DNA of 64,000 nucleotides, taken from Stentor coeruleus (lineage: Eukaryota > Ciliophora > Heterotrichea > Heterotrichida > Stentoridae). The position numbers and the translations under genes are program-made. Positions 21,142 through 31,081 of this stretch are shown piece by piece. The stretch is taken from assembly GCA_001970955.1 (NCBI GenBank), contig MPUH01000186.1, positions 1-64,000 of the forward strand, read 5' to 3'. The notes beneath the pieces are model-generated. The model was given only the letters and a program-made list of their open reading frames with translations, was not told where the DNA came from and ran no database searches. Position 1 is the stretch's first letter, and each line of letters begins with the position of its first letter.

Positions 21142-22599
21142 TTATAATCTATTTGTCATTAGATTGACAAACTCCATCATATCAATAATCCCATCACCAT
21201 TTTCATCCGCATCTTTCAAAACTTCCTCCCACACAGCTTCAGGAAGTTTAGTCTTTTTGCCCATTACATGCCTAATCTCATCAACAGTAATCCCACCGCT
21301 ATCATCCTTATCAAACATCCTAAACGCAGTTTCCAAATTCTCCTTCGACAAATACTTAGAATAATTCATACAAGCTGAAAGGAACTCAGAATAATCAATT
21401 TCTCCATTTAAATTCGTGTCAACTTCCTTCATAATTTTCTCAACAACTTCTATAGCTTGACTCTCTTCCATATTCTCTTTATACTTTTCTAGTAATTCTT
21501 CTTTAGAAATTTTCCCATCTGAATTCTTATCAAGAGCTTTGAATGTATTTCTAAAAAACTTGATTTCTTCATGTGATGCTACCTGTGTGGCAATAAACAC
21601 ATGAACCGCATCTTTAAGTTTGGCTGAACCATTAAATTTTTCTAAAGAATGCAAAGCATCACTTAGATCATTGTCTTGAACAACAGTTTTATAATTACTA
21701 ATCCAAGGATGATTAACAGCTTCTTTAGCTGAAATTCTCATTCTAGGGTTGACTTCAAGCATTTTCTGTAAGAGATCAACAGCTTGAAGACTGACTCCAG
21801 GGACTTTTGATTGAGTGATTTTTAATGGACACATTTTTACGAGATTTAAAATGAATTTCGGGTCTTTACCAGGATATGGTGGCTTACCTGTAAGAAGTAT
21901 AAACATAATAACCCCACAAGACCAAATATCGCATTTTTCATTATACTCATCTTCTAAAACTTCTGGAGCTATATAATATGCTGAACCAAAACATCCATTA
22001 AGCATTTTAAGAGGGTCTAAAAAACATGAACTTCCGAAATCAGCAACTTTTATTGTCAAATCCCCGTTTTGGTCATCTAAGAGTATGTTTTCTGGTTTAA
22101 GGTCTCTGTGGATAACAAGTTTTTCATGACAGTAACAAATTGCTGAGAGAAGTTGATGCATTATTTGTGCTGCTTGTTGCTCATTGAATTTTTTTAGACT
22201 AATAATTTTTTCAAATAATTGACCACCTTCGCAGTATTCCATAGATACATAAAATCGTAATGGGTCTTCGAATATTTCATAGCATCTTAGAATATTTGGG
22301 TGGTCTAAAGATGTTAATACAGAGATTTCTTTAAGCATAAACTCAGAATCGATTTGTTGTTGATGTAGACCTGATTTGTGTATAACTTTTACTGCACGAT
22401 CATGACCAGTAGGCAAATACTTGCATAATTTAACTACAGCGAAAGCCCCTGCTCCTAATTTTTTAATCTCTTTATATTGTGAAGGTAGATTACCTTTTTT
22501 CTTAGACATAAACAACCATGGGCTTATTGCCACAGCGTCAGAAAGCCTTCTGGTAATTTTAGTCGCTGATTTTTTTTGGTTTGTAATCCCACAACCCAT
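21142..22599 (-). CDS. Calcium-dependent protein kinase (CDPK), paralogue 2
   Basis: 485 aa in one exon, starting MGCGITNQKKS: Gly2/Cys3 acylation site as in the paralogue at 16949-18451. Kinase at ~42-310 with GAGAFAVV, catalytic Lys71 (AVKVI), HRDLKPEN, DFGSSC and GSAYYIAPEV. Four EF-hands follow; loops DKNSDGKISKEE, DTNLNGEIDYSE, DKDDSGGITVDE and DENGDGIIDMME. The second loop (DTNLNGEI) and third (DKDDSGGI) keep acidic ends. Expected to be a membrane-attached Ca2+-activated kinase. The two CDPKs share order, insertions and junctions, so they arose by duplication, now separated by ~2.7 kb holding unrelated genes. Confidence 0.96.
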   Translation of the reverse strand: MGCGITNQKKSATKITRRLSDAVAISPWLFMSKKKGNLPSQYKEIKKLGAGAFAVVKLCKYLPTGHDRAVKVIHKSGLHQQQIDSEFMLKEISVLTSLDHPNILRCYEIFEDPLRFYVSMEYCEGGQLFEKIISLKKFNEQQAAQIMHQLLSAICYCHEKLVIHRDLKPENILLDDQNGDLTIKVADFGSSCFLDPLKMLNGCFGSAYYIAPEVLEDEYNEKCDIWSCGVIMFILLTGKPPYPGKDPKFILNLVKMCPLKITQSKVPGVSLQAVDLLQKMLEVNPRMRISAKEAVNHPWISNYKTVVQDNDLSDALHSLEKFNGSAKLKDAVHVFIATQVASHEEIKFFRNTFKALDKNSDGKISKEELLEKYKENMEESQAIEVVEKIMKEVDTNLNGEIDYSEFLSACMNYSKYLSKENLETAFRMFDKDDSGGITVDEIRHVMGKKTKLPEAVWEEVLKDADENGDGIIDMMEFVNLMTNRL

Positions 22600-23416
22600 T
22601 TATAAATAACTATATGAAATATGTTTTTATATGGTACTGACGTTATGGATTATACTTTAACGAATTAAGAGATAAAGCATCTTATTGTAAATACTCGCAA
22701 AACTGTATAATAACATATTTTATTAAGAGATTTTTAAAATATCTCACTAGCAGTTATTTTAAATTATCTTTAAATACAAGTTTTAATATTATAGGGTATT
22801 AAATGGAAAGAATAAGCAGAAAATATATACTGTGTGCTCTAATGAAAGCATACCTTATCAGACTATTTTTTTCTATACCATAAAACTAGTGATTTTTTAC
22901 CACAATTCACTACAAAATTCTTAAAAAAAATTGAAAAACTACTATTAAAGGAATCTAAATTTTAATGCTAATGACTCCCTCATCCACAGCAAAATTATAA
23001 ACATATTTATGATATCAAGACATACATAAATATATAGGTTTCGATAAGAAATCTCCATAACAGGACCACAAACCGAATTTTTTTTATTATTTCCTAGGCA
23101 AGTTTTTTTTTGTATCCAAATCTCCTGAGGAATCAGTGAAAAGACCTGCTCAGGCAACAAACAACTAAATTTCCTTGCTCCAATCTCTGAAATTATACAA
23201 AAAAAACTTCCCACAAACTAAACAATATCCAAAGCCAAAAAACATCAACATTTCTCTTGCAACAGTTTTTTCCTTAGAATTATTTCAACCATGATTTCCG
23301 CGTTATTATCTAAATCGCTGTACAATTCAAGTTTGCCTAGAAAAAACACATCACAGACTCCCTGTTTAAAATTAAACCATTTCTAAGTAAATTAATAAAT
23401 AACATAATCAATTTCA
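22600..23416. other. Divergent intergenic region
   Basis: About 0.8 kb between the CDPK and Rab start codons. The right part is the G-poor, C-rich leader typical of plus-strand genes here. A minus-strand open frame at 22945-23214 lacks an ATG and lies entirely in that leader, so I do not count it. Confidence 0.55.
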
Positions 23417-24031
23417 ATGATGTCAAGACGGGATTAGTAATATCTAACCAGTGACTATTTATTTAAAATTGTGTTAGTTGGTGATTCAGGAGTAGGAAAA
23501 TCATGCCTCTTACTAAGATTTGCCGATGACACTTTTTCAGAAAGCTATATAAGTACAATTGGTGTTGACTTCAGATTCAAAACCCTATCAGTTGATGGAC
23601 AGATAGTCAAGCTTCAAATATGGGATACAGCAGGACAAGAAAGATTTAAAACAATCACAAGTGCTTATTATCGTGGAGCAGATGGAGTTATTTTAGTATT
23701 TGATAAAACTTCAAGAGATACATTTAACAATATAGGATCATGGCTTGAAGAAATCAATAAATATTCAGAAACTTCAACTAGGATATTAGTTGGTAATAAG
23801 GATGATGCAAAAGAGAGTATGCAGGTTGATCAAGAAACTGCAAATAAGTATGCGAATGAGTCAAAAATGAATTATGTTGAGACTAGTGCATTAAATTCAC
23901 ATCAAGTTACTTTTGCTTTTGAGACTGTGGCTAGAGAACTTATAGCAAGAAAAGCTAATTCGGCAGAAAAAGGGAAGAAGTTAAGTCCAGGCCAACCTAA
24001 GAATATAGGGAATTGTTGTGTCTCATTTTAA
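23417..24031 (+). CDS. Rab1/Rab8-like small GTPase
   Basis: 199 aa after removing a 15-nt intron at 23437-23451 (GTAATATCTAACCAG), which restores the N-terminus [20 protein letters not shown] in place of a headless GTPase. Motifs: P-loop GDSGVGKS, switch I with IGVDFR, switch [11 protein letters not shown], guanine motifs GNKDD and ETSA. RabF blocks ([23 protein letters not shown]) and the SY-STIGVDF switch put it in the Rab1/8/10 group, which acts in ER-Golgi and exocytic traffic. It ends CCVSF, a dicysteine prenylation site with three residues after it. Either of two adjacent ATGs could start translation. Confidence 0.93.
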
Positions 24032-24278
24032 ATTAGATATTCAGTTCTTGATTAGATAAATATTATGTCGTTATTATTAACCTTAATACTTAATCTAAAC
24101 AGATAATAATATAAGATTTATATAAAAATTAGCTTAAATAAGTAAAAAATTTTAAGTATTCTCATCGTTTTCTAATAAAAAAAACAAATTTCCATAAATA
24201 CTTTAGACGATACCAATTCCCCACAAACTTAATTAGATTATCTCAGTCAAATTTCTTTGTATTTATGGTGTTAATAAT

Positions 24279-24740
24279 ATGGAAGATCCAGAAGTTCTTG
24301 AAGCAAGAAAAAGACTTGCGGCAAAGTTCGGGGATAATATTCGTATAGGAGGTAAAGGCTCAATGCGTAAAAAGAACAAAAATCCGCATAAGACAAATCA
24401 AGTCGATGATAAGAAAGTAAAAAATGCTCTCAAAAAATTAGGCATCCAGCCATTACCTGGTATAGATGAAGTTAATTTTTTCCAGGATGATAACACTGTA
24501 TTACATTTCTCTTCACCACAAATTGAAGGGAATATTAAAGATAACTTCTTTGTGATTTCTGGTAAAGGGGAAGTGAAAAGTATTAGAGATTTGATTCCTG
24601 GAATAATACCACAGTTAGGTCCAAAGAATATTGAGTTTTTGAAAGATTTTATCACTGGAGCTAAACCTCCACAGGCTGATGATGAAGTGCCTGATCTTGT
24701 GGGTACACAGAATTTCGAAGATATAGCAGCTCAGAATTAG
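24279..24740 (+). CDS. Nascent polypeptide-associated complex subunit beta (BTF3)
   Basis: 153 aa, typical size. The basic N-terminal ribosome-binding segment (RIGGKGSMRKKNKNPHK) is followed by the NAC domain (KKVKNALKKLGIQPLPGIDEVNFF, FSSPQIEG-type strand) and an acidic tail. NAC beta pairs with NAC alpha at the ribosome exit tunnel. The start ATG is in-frame with all conserved parts and no intron is visible. 247 bp downstream of the Rab gene on the same strand. Confidence 0.95.
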   Translation: MEDPEVLEARKRLAAKFGDNIRIGGKGSMRKKNKNPHKTNQVDDKKVKNALKKLGIQPLPGIDEVNFFQDDNTVLHFSSPQIEGNIKDNFFVISGKGEVKSIRDLIPGIIPQLGPKNIEFLKDFITGAKPPQADDEVPDLVGTQNFEDIAAQN

Positions 24741-25260
24741 ATAAATAGTTTGAGTAAAGTATGAGGTTGTGGAGTGAGAAAGGAAGGGAAGTTGAAAGGA
24801 TTGATGATATTTTTTAATTGTGAAATAGGTCGATGAAATTTTACAATGAAAAACATTAGTTTTTGTGATAAATTTAGAATATTAAAAATTTTAGTGGCTA
24901 GCTAAAGTGAGGTATATGCTTTGATTTTTTTTGGGTAATACATTATAATTATATAAAATTACTTATGATTTTTATAATACATAAAATATCAAACACCAAA
25001 TACGATTTTCTATTCTTCAAGCATTTTCTATATAAAGTATCACTTAAATCTTATAACACTACAATTCACACATCGATAAACTTCCACCTTTAATAATCCT
25101 AATCCCAACCCAAACCCACCAAAAAAATAAAATTCCAATCCCAAAACCCACGCAATCCGATCCTAAAATTTTAAAAAACAATTAAAAAATCTCACATAAT
25201 AAAACCTAATAAAATCCTACCATCTAAAAACATAATTCTCGAACTTTCTCTCAAATAAAA
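24741..25260. other. Intergenic, no gene seen
   Basis: G-rich on the plus strand just after the NAC beta stop, then A/C-rich and nearly G-free from ~24960 to the MsrA start. A clear example of the skew switch that marks gene borders here. No other element seen. Confidence 0.6.
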
Positions 25261-26079
25261 ATGTTCTTATTCCTCTGCCTACCTCTTCTCTCCTTATCCA
25301 AAGAAATGACCCTCGAAGGTGACCAATTCTGTTCATACCGTCCTAAAGCTGAGATTTTTGACTTACACGCTTCAGACATCTTAGAGCTTGACAAAGGTTA
25401 TGAATGCGAAGTATGTTCTTCCCAACAAGAATGCAAGACAATAAAAGAAAAACCAATTCTCATCCCATCTCCAGAAGAATGTTTAACAGGTCGTCAAGAA
25501 GCTCTTCAAGTAAGTGATCATCATTTCGTCTTAGGGACAAAAACCAAACCTCCATTTCCTCCAGGTATGGAAATGGCAATATTTGGTATTGGATGTTTCT
25601 GGGGACCTGAGTTATTATTTTGGAAAGAACCTGGTGTTTATTCAACACAAGTAGGTTATGCTGGAGGATATACACCAAATCCTATTAATGATGAAGTATG
25701 TTCAGGTTTTACCGGACATGCAGAAGTTGTTAGAGTTGTTTATAATCCTGAAATTGTGAGTTATAGAAAACTTTTAAAAAGGTTTTGGGAATCACATGAC
25801 CCTACACAAGGTATGAGACAAGGAGTTGATGAAGGGACATGGTATAGATCGATGATTATGGTCTTTACGCAAGAACAAAGGGATATTGCTATAGAAAGTA
25901 GATATTTATATCAGAAACTTTTGTTTAAAGCTGGACTTGGGAGTATTACGACAGAAATACGTCCAGCTAGTGAGTTTTATTATGCGGAAGAATATAATCA
26001 ACAGTATATGGCTAAAAACCCTGAGTCTTTGTGTGAACTTGGTGGGACAGGGGTTGAACTTCCTGATTCTTTTGAGTAA
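25261..26079 (+). CDS. msrA: Peptide methionine-(S)-S-oxide reductase MsrA, secretory form
   Basis: 272 aa. MsrA reduces methionine-S-sulfoxide in proteins. Catalytic motif GCFWG with Cys112, then GYAGGYTPNP, HAEVV, FWESHDPTQ and a C-terminal EYNQQYMAKNP, all family hallmarks. Unlike cytosolic or mitochondrial MsrA, it starts with a hydrophobic signal-peptide-like stretch (MFLFLCLPLLSLS) and an extra ~85-residue region with four or five cysteines (CEVCSSQQEC) before the catalytic domain. This suggests ER or extracellular location. The usual second resolving cysteine may be Cys in SLCELGG near the C-terminus. Confidence 0.94.
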   Translation: MFLFLCLPLLSLSKEMTLEGDQFCSYRPKAEIFDLHASDILELDKGYECEVCSSQQECKTIKEKPILIPSPEECLTGRQEALQVSDHHFVLGTKTKPPFPPGMEMAIFGIGCFWGPELLFWKEPGVYSTQVGYAGGYTPNPINDEVCSGFTGHAEVVRVVYNPEIVSYRKLLKRFWESHDPTQGMRQGVDEGTWYRSMIMVFTQEQRDIAIESRYLYQKLLFKAGLGSITTEIRPASEFYYAEEYNQQYMAKNPESLCELGGTGVELPDSFE

Positions 26080-26445
26080 TTTTTATATGAGTTGTAGTAT
26101 TTTTTTTTTATTTATGGCTTTGAGGATTAGAGTTTGTAACACAATTGTAAGGATTTGTTTTTTGGTGAAATTTTTAGGAGATTTTATTTGTGGTTTAGGG
26201 TTGAAGGAAAGTGAGGAGTAATTAAAAGTAATTAATTATGTAGGAAGGGTTAAGATTGATGGGAATTTGTAATGGTTTATTTGGGGTGAAGAGAAGAATT
26301 TTAAAATTGGAGAAAATATTTTTAATAAGAAATGTGCTTAAAATATATACTTGATAATAATACTTGAAACTGTACTTTATAGCATTTTTTGATTGTATTT
26401 TCGTTTTTGTATTATTTCTAACTACATTCATAATTTAAAAAAGGC
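26080..26445. other. Intergenic, no gene seen
   Basis: T/G-rich 3' flank of the MsrA gene changing to A/T-rich before the next ATG. The open frames seen here are low-complexity products of that skew. Confidence 0.55.
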
Positions 26446-27414
26446 ATGGAAAATCAGATTCAAGACGAATACACCCTATCTTTAGAAAAAAGTGATTATA
26501 TACAAGTAAAAGCCATTTAGCTTGAAGCTGAACTTCACAAAGTCCAAAAAACCCTAAAAGTCGAAACAAAGCGACTTGTCCGTTTAACCTCTCAGTTGCA
26601 ACTTACAAGACAGCAAATAGAACTTTATTCTAAAGAGGCTGAAAAAGCTCTTGAAGAACTTAAAGACACAAACTGGAGAATAACTAAAGAACTATGTGGA
26701 GAACTAAGAAAAATTACAAACCCTTCAAGAACCCTAGTAGATGTGTGTGAAAAAATCATGCTCATCCTTGATCAAACTGAAAATACATTCCAAAATTTTA
26801 AAACACTCACTAAGAGCTTTTCATTATTCAAAACTCTTATGAGTTCTAAGCAAAGCCAAAACTTGTCAGATACACTTATCAATAATATCTTACCTATATG
26901 GAAAAATCAAACTTTAGTTCAAGCAAAATTATATAAAATATCAAAGTGTGGATGCTTACTTGCTAAATGGGTAAATCTTTTGGTTGAGTATAATCTGAAA
27001 ACTGAGACTATAAATTCTTCAAAACGAAGAGAACCAGTGTTGGATCAAAAAATTAAAGCATCAAATATTATTGTGTCGGGGATTGAAAGACAAATGGAAA
27101 ATATTAAGGAGATGTTGTCAATAAAAAAGCATGATTTTGAAAACAGGTTGGATATGCCTCATGAAGAGTTTACTGCAAAGTTTAATTTTTTTGGAAACGA
27201 TGATGGATATTTTAGAGAAGATACTAGGAAAATGGGAAGACAGAGTATCTTGAGTGAATTAAATCCGAATTTAATGTCGAAAACAGCCTTTCCAAACCTA
27301 TCTGATCCTCACTTGTACGACGAAAACTCTATCAAAATGATCGGACACAATATTAAATATGAAGGAAAATATGATGATGCAGGATGTTTTAGCATCAAGT
27401 TTTTTTGTTTGTAA
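26446..27414 (+). CDS. Stand-alone protein resembling dynein heavy-chain stalk/MT-binding region
   Basis: 317 aa after removing a 15-nt intron at 26506-26520 (GTAAAAGCCATTTAG). The N-terminal ~75 residues are coiled coil. The middle (ELRKITNPSRTLVDVCEKIMLIL ... FSLFKTLMSSKQSQNLSD ... KISKCGCLLAKWVNLLVEY) follows block by block the dynein heavy-chain stalk and microtubule-binding region: 'E(I/L)...PP..V..V.EA..IL', 'F...L..YD.DNI', 'S.AC..LC.WV.A...Y'. A second helical segment then returns, as in the stalk's antiparallel coil. No AAA module is present, so it is not a motor. It may bind microtubules or be a derived relic domain. Identification is by pattern memory only. Confidence 0.68.
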
Positions 27415-28063
27415 GAACTTAACTAAATAAATAAATTACTCACTCTTGTAAACTCTAATCTTCAAAGGCAACTACTAACTATTACAACTTTTTAAAACTC
27501 AAGTACTTTATATCAATAATCCTATTCACAAAATCTTTAGTTTACTTAAAATTACCATCTGAAATCTTTTTTAAAATTTTCTCCTAATTTATAAAATTAT
27601 CAATAAAACCCTACATCTATGTATTGAAATGCATAAGAAATTTTATTATTAGTCTAACTTCAAAATCCATAAACAATATCTCTTTATTATCAAAAACGTT
27701 TTTTTAAATACTTTTATATATTGCAATGGATAATAAAATAACTATGGCTATTAAGATCTTAAACGATAAAATTTCCCTAAATATCAAACCACACCTCTTA
27801 ATGCAAAACCAACTTTCTTAATCTAAAAGCCTTATCTAAAAAGCCTTCTAATTCAAATATACAATCTACCCACATAATAAATCATCCTTTATATTTTCTT
27901 TTAAATATTTCCCTTCACATCCTTCAAATTGAAAATCTTTCCAATTCCTTCAGCTTTTATAATAAAAATCTTAAAAATTCAAGCATCTACACAAGTAAAC
28001 TTATAAATAAACTGGAAATATTCTTATGTTAATCTAATACAAAAATCTCATACTGAGCTTAAG
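27415..28063. other. Intergenic, no gene seen
   Basis: About 650 bp between convergent genes. A+T-rich and G-poor on the plus strand throughout. Nothing recognised. Confidence 0.55.
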
Positions 28064-28300
28064 CTAATGCTTTTCAATCGGGGGATTATTTTGATTTACC
28101 CAAGATAAAACACTTACTGCATTAGAACATGCTGGAAGCGATAGTAAAATACTATTACTTTCACTATCAATCAATGAATCACTTAGATCAACTTGGCTAT
28201 TTACTTGATTTTCATGTTCGATTTTTTCTAAAAATCCAGAAAAAATTTCTTTATCAACTGATATTGTTGTATTACCTGTTGACATGATACAGCAGCCCAT
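28064..28300 (-). CDS. Small acylated-type protein, 78 aa
   Basis: Starts MGCCIMSTG: Gly2 for N-myristoylation followed by two cysteines for palmitoylation, a membrane-attachment N-terminus like those of the CDPKs in this window. The rest is acidic, Ser/Asn-rich and without a known domain; the C-terminus is VNQNNPPIEKH. One exon, clean TAG stop. Function unknown. It sits next to tRNA-His on the same strand. Confidence 0.6.
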   Translation of the reverse strand: MGCCIMSTGNTTISVDKEIFSGFLEKIEHENQVNSQVDLSDSLIDSESNSILLSLPACSNAVSVLSWVNQNNPPIEKH

Positions 28301-28372
28301 AATAGTTAGTATAGATAAAGATTATTCAAAATGTTTATAAGATGAGAAAATCAAAATTTGTAAGAAAAAAAT

Positions 28373-28444
28373 GTCGGTACTGGGAGTCGAGCCCAGGTTT
28401 TCACGGCCACAACGTGAGATCCTAACCACTAGATGATACCGACC
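28373..28444 (-). tRNA. tRNA-His (GTG)
   Basis: A 72-nt cloverleaf on the minus strand with a fully paired acceptor (GTCGGTA/TACCGAC), D arm, anticodon arm TCACG-TTGTGGC-CGTGA with anticodon GTG, T arm CTGGG-CTCGACT-CCCAG and discriminator A. No intron and no encoded G-1 is needed. It lies 72 bp upstream of the small MGCC gene. Confidence 0.95.
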
Positions 28445-28807
28445 TGTTATCAATATACTTAATCTTATTATATAGTATTACTTATACATAAAAGTATATA
28501 TCACTGTACCAAACGAAAAAACACACATAACAAAACTATAACTAAATGCCTAGTTTGTTATAAATATCATAAGAACTTCAAAAAATCCTTAAAACAAGCT
28601 GAATTCTTTAAGAAAAATAAGATGAACATAAAACTTACTTCAATATCTTGACACTAAGAAAAGTAACAGCAAAGACCTCCTTAGTCAAGTAAAGAGTTAT
28701 ATAAAAGCAAAAATAAGTAGTTTAATATACCAAATCTTCCTAAAAATAAAAGTCCAACTCGATCGGACACGGTTTAAACCATGACCCAAAATACTAAATA
28801 ACTTTAA
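28445..28807. other. Intergenic, no gene seen
   Basis: About 360 bp, A-rich on the plus strand, between tRNA-His and the 3' end of the STI1 gene. Nothing recognised. Confidence 0.55.
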
Positions 28808-30073
28808 CTAACCTAATCTTATAACCCCAGCAGCTGCAAGCTTACTTATACGTGCCATGATTTTAGGGTCTTTTAAATATCCTTGTGAATCCTTTCTCCC
28901 TTCTTGCAAATCTTTTAGCACTTGCTGCATTGTTGGATCTCTAAGTATTCCTTGTATCTCAGGATCAGCCATAGCATGTCTAATCCTTTCTTCATCAGGC
29001 TGGTTATTATTTGTATTAATCGCCGCCATAACTTTAGCATTTCCATCTTTAGCTTCTTGGTTTTCAGGATCAATATTTAGCACTTTCTGATAAGATTCAG
29101 TGCTTTTATGATACTCTTTAAGCATATAATGAATATTCCCTTTACGAACTAAAGCTCTTATAAAATTAGGCTCAAGTTCAAGAGCTTTATCTATATCAAC
29201 TAAAGCAATTGAAAATTCCATGAGCTTAATATAACAAGCTGCACGATTTGAATAAAATTTAGCTCCTTTTGGATTTCTTTTTATAGCTTCTGTGTATAAT
29301 TCTATAGCACCAGGGAAGTTCCCTTGTTTAAAAATATCATTAGCTTCTCTATTAACCTCTTCAGCTTTATCAGGATTGATATACATTTCTTCTTCCCTTT
29401 TTTTCTTAAGTTTTTCTAGATCTCTTAATGTAAATTTCAGCTTATCATCTTTAAACTCCAATAATGATGCTTTTATTGAAAATATTGCCCCATCAAGATC
29501 CCCAAGTTGCTGTAATGCAAGACCTTTTCTTGCCATAGCTTTAGCAAGTTTCTCAAGATCGCAATGAGTTTCTCTAGCTTTAACTAAAGCTTCTTCACAG
29601 AAGTCTATACATCTTTTATAATCTTTCATAGCAAAATACACAGCGGCTTTGTTATTTATAAAAACAACTTCATTTGGATTTAGTTGTATAGCTTTGTCAT
29701 AATAATCAAGGGCAAGATGCCAATTTTTATTTTTATAAGCATTATTTCCTTGAAGTTTATATTCTTCAGCTTGTTCTTCTGTTGTTAATTGTCTTGAAGG
29801 TCTTGGTGGATGAGATGATTCTTGATAGAAATTCTGAGGAGGGGTACCTTTACCACTAAAGTCAATGTTTAAGAGAACACTTAGGCAGTCTGAAAATCGA
29901 GGGTCTTGAAAAAGCATGTTTATCATTGATGGGTTTAGTTTTACTAGTTGAAGCATTGTTTGGAAGTCTTGTTGTTGGAAATATGCTGCGGTTTTTGGGT
30001 GTGTTCGAAGCTTTGCTAGGTTTTCTTCATTGAACATTTCAGCCATAGGGTTAGCATATGCTTCAGATGCCAT
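28808..30073 (-). CDS. STI1/HOP-like Hsp70-Hsp90 co-chaperone
   Basis: 421 aa. Order of domains: an N-terminal STI1/DP1 region (residues ~1-75, LNPSMINMLFQDPRFSDC), a TPR block at ~105-220 (AEEYKLQGNNAYKNKNWHLALDY), a linker with RDLEKLKKKREEE, a second TPR block at ~240-350 (AIELYTEAIKRNPKGAKFYSNRA), and a C-terminal DP2 (IQGILRDPTMQQVLKDL). This matches HOP from DP1 onward; the N-terminal TPR1 that binds Hsp70 in yeast and man is absent. The carboxylate-clamp residues (KxxGN, N, KAxxR-like) are visible. Single exon; the ATG at 30073 gives MASEAYANPMAEMF. Confidence 0.93.
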   Translation of the reverse strand: MASEAYANPMAEMFNEENLAKLRTHPKTAAYFQQQDFQTMLQLVKLNPSMINMLFQDPRFSDCLSVLLNIDFSGKGTPPQNFYQESSHPPRPSRQLTTEEQAEEYKLQGNNAYKNKNWHLALDYYDKAIQLNPNEVVFINNKAAVYFAMKDYKRCIDFCEEALVKARETHCDLEKLAKAMARKGLALQQLGDLDGAIFSIKASLLEFKDDKLKFTLRDLEKLKKKREEEMYINPDKAEEVNREANDIFKQGNFPGAIELYTEAIKRNPKGAKFYSNRAACYIKLMEFSIALVDIDKALELEPNFIRALVRKGNIHYMLKEYHKSTESYQKVLNIDPENQEAKDGNAKVMAAINTNNNQPDEERIRHAMADPEIQGILRDPTMQQVLKDLQEGRKDSQGYLKDPKIMARISKLAAAGVIRLG

Positions 30074-31081
30074 TATAGAATTATAAAAAATGAGATTTTT
30101 TATTGTGCCAAAGGAATTTTATGAATAGAGAAGTGCCATGATTTTGTTAGGATTTTAAGTTTGATAGAGGGATTAGTGTTGTTGGTTTGGAATAAAATTT
30201 TAGATTTATTGGAGGAAGATAAAAAATATGTGATTTGAAAATTGGTTTTATAAATATGCTCTTGACAAGATAGGATGATAAATCTTGATAAGGGTATAAG
30301 CTTTATTATTAGCCAAATATGATGAAAATGATCTCAAAAGTTCATTATTTAAACATAAAGGCAATGCTTCTCACCAACTTCAGGACAAAAACACTTTAAT
30401 AATTAACACCAAGTGCAAAAGGTAATATAGAAATCACTGCTAATATTCCTGCAGAGAACGAATTTACAATTAAAGTAAACTTAATCCCTTACCTATCATA
30501 AAATTATGCAAAAAATCATAAAAAATAACCCTAAACCATCTATAAGTCCAAATACCAGGTTAAGTGCAGCATCTGAAAGCTTTTCAATTTCAGCAACATA
30601 TATACTCAAAGCTGATAAAAGTTTGAAAAACTTCCATAAATCAAATCTTATATCAAATATCAACTATAAATCTCTAGATACTTTAAAAAAATCTCCATAT
30701 TTTCTTTTCTCACACAACTCAAGTAGATTCATTTGCATTTACTTTTTATTTCAATAGCATTTCTCAGGATCACTAATTTTTTATAATTTCTAACAAAATT
30801 TCAATCTAAATATTCCAGTCATTTATAGCTGATTAAAATCCAGTATGCTAGAAATTTATACAACATATAAAAACCAAATATTTTTTTAAAAACATATATG
30901 AAACATAAATGCCATCTAGTTATTACATATAAACTTACTCATACAATACATTTTCTAATCAATCACTATTATTTTTAATACACACATCTCAAGCATAAGC
31001 ATCTAACACCCTAACACCCACATTAAAAATTTTCCATACAAGCCAAACCTTCAAATTTCAACCTATTCTATAAATAATCTA
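30074..31081. other. Intergenic with one doubtful short frame
   Basis: About 1 kb between the 5' end of STI1 and the 3' end of the GYF gene. G/T-rich at left (STI1 leader), A/C-rich elsewhere. The only candidate gene is the 83-aa frame at 30506-30757, listed separately. Confidence 0.55.
30506..30757 (+). CDS. Possible small protein, 83 aa (uncertain)
   Basis: ATG to TAG. Ser/Lys/Asn-rich, no known domain, mildly hydrophobic C-terminus ending YFLFQ. Amino-acid use is less biased than chance frames here and the ATG lies just after a G-poor leader, as for real genes. It may be a short gene or first exon. Confidence 0.35.
   Translation: MQKIIKNNPKPSISPNTRLSAASESFSISATYILKADKSLKNFHKSNLISNINYKSLDTLKKSPYFLFSHNSSRFICIYFLFQ

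Noticed and set aside
22945-23214. Minus-strand 89-aa frame upstream of the Rab gene
   Set aside because: No ATG start and it sits entirely in the G-poor leader of the Rab gene.
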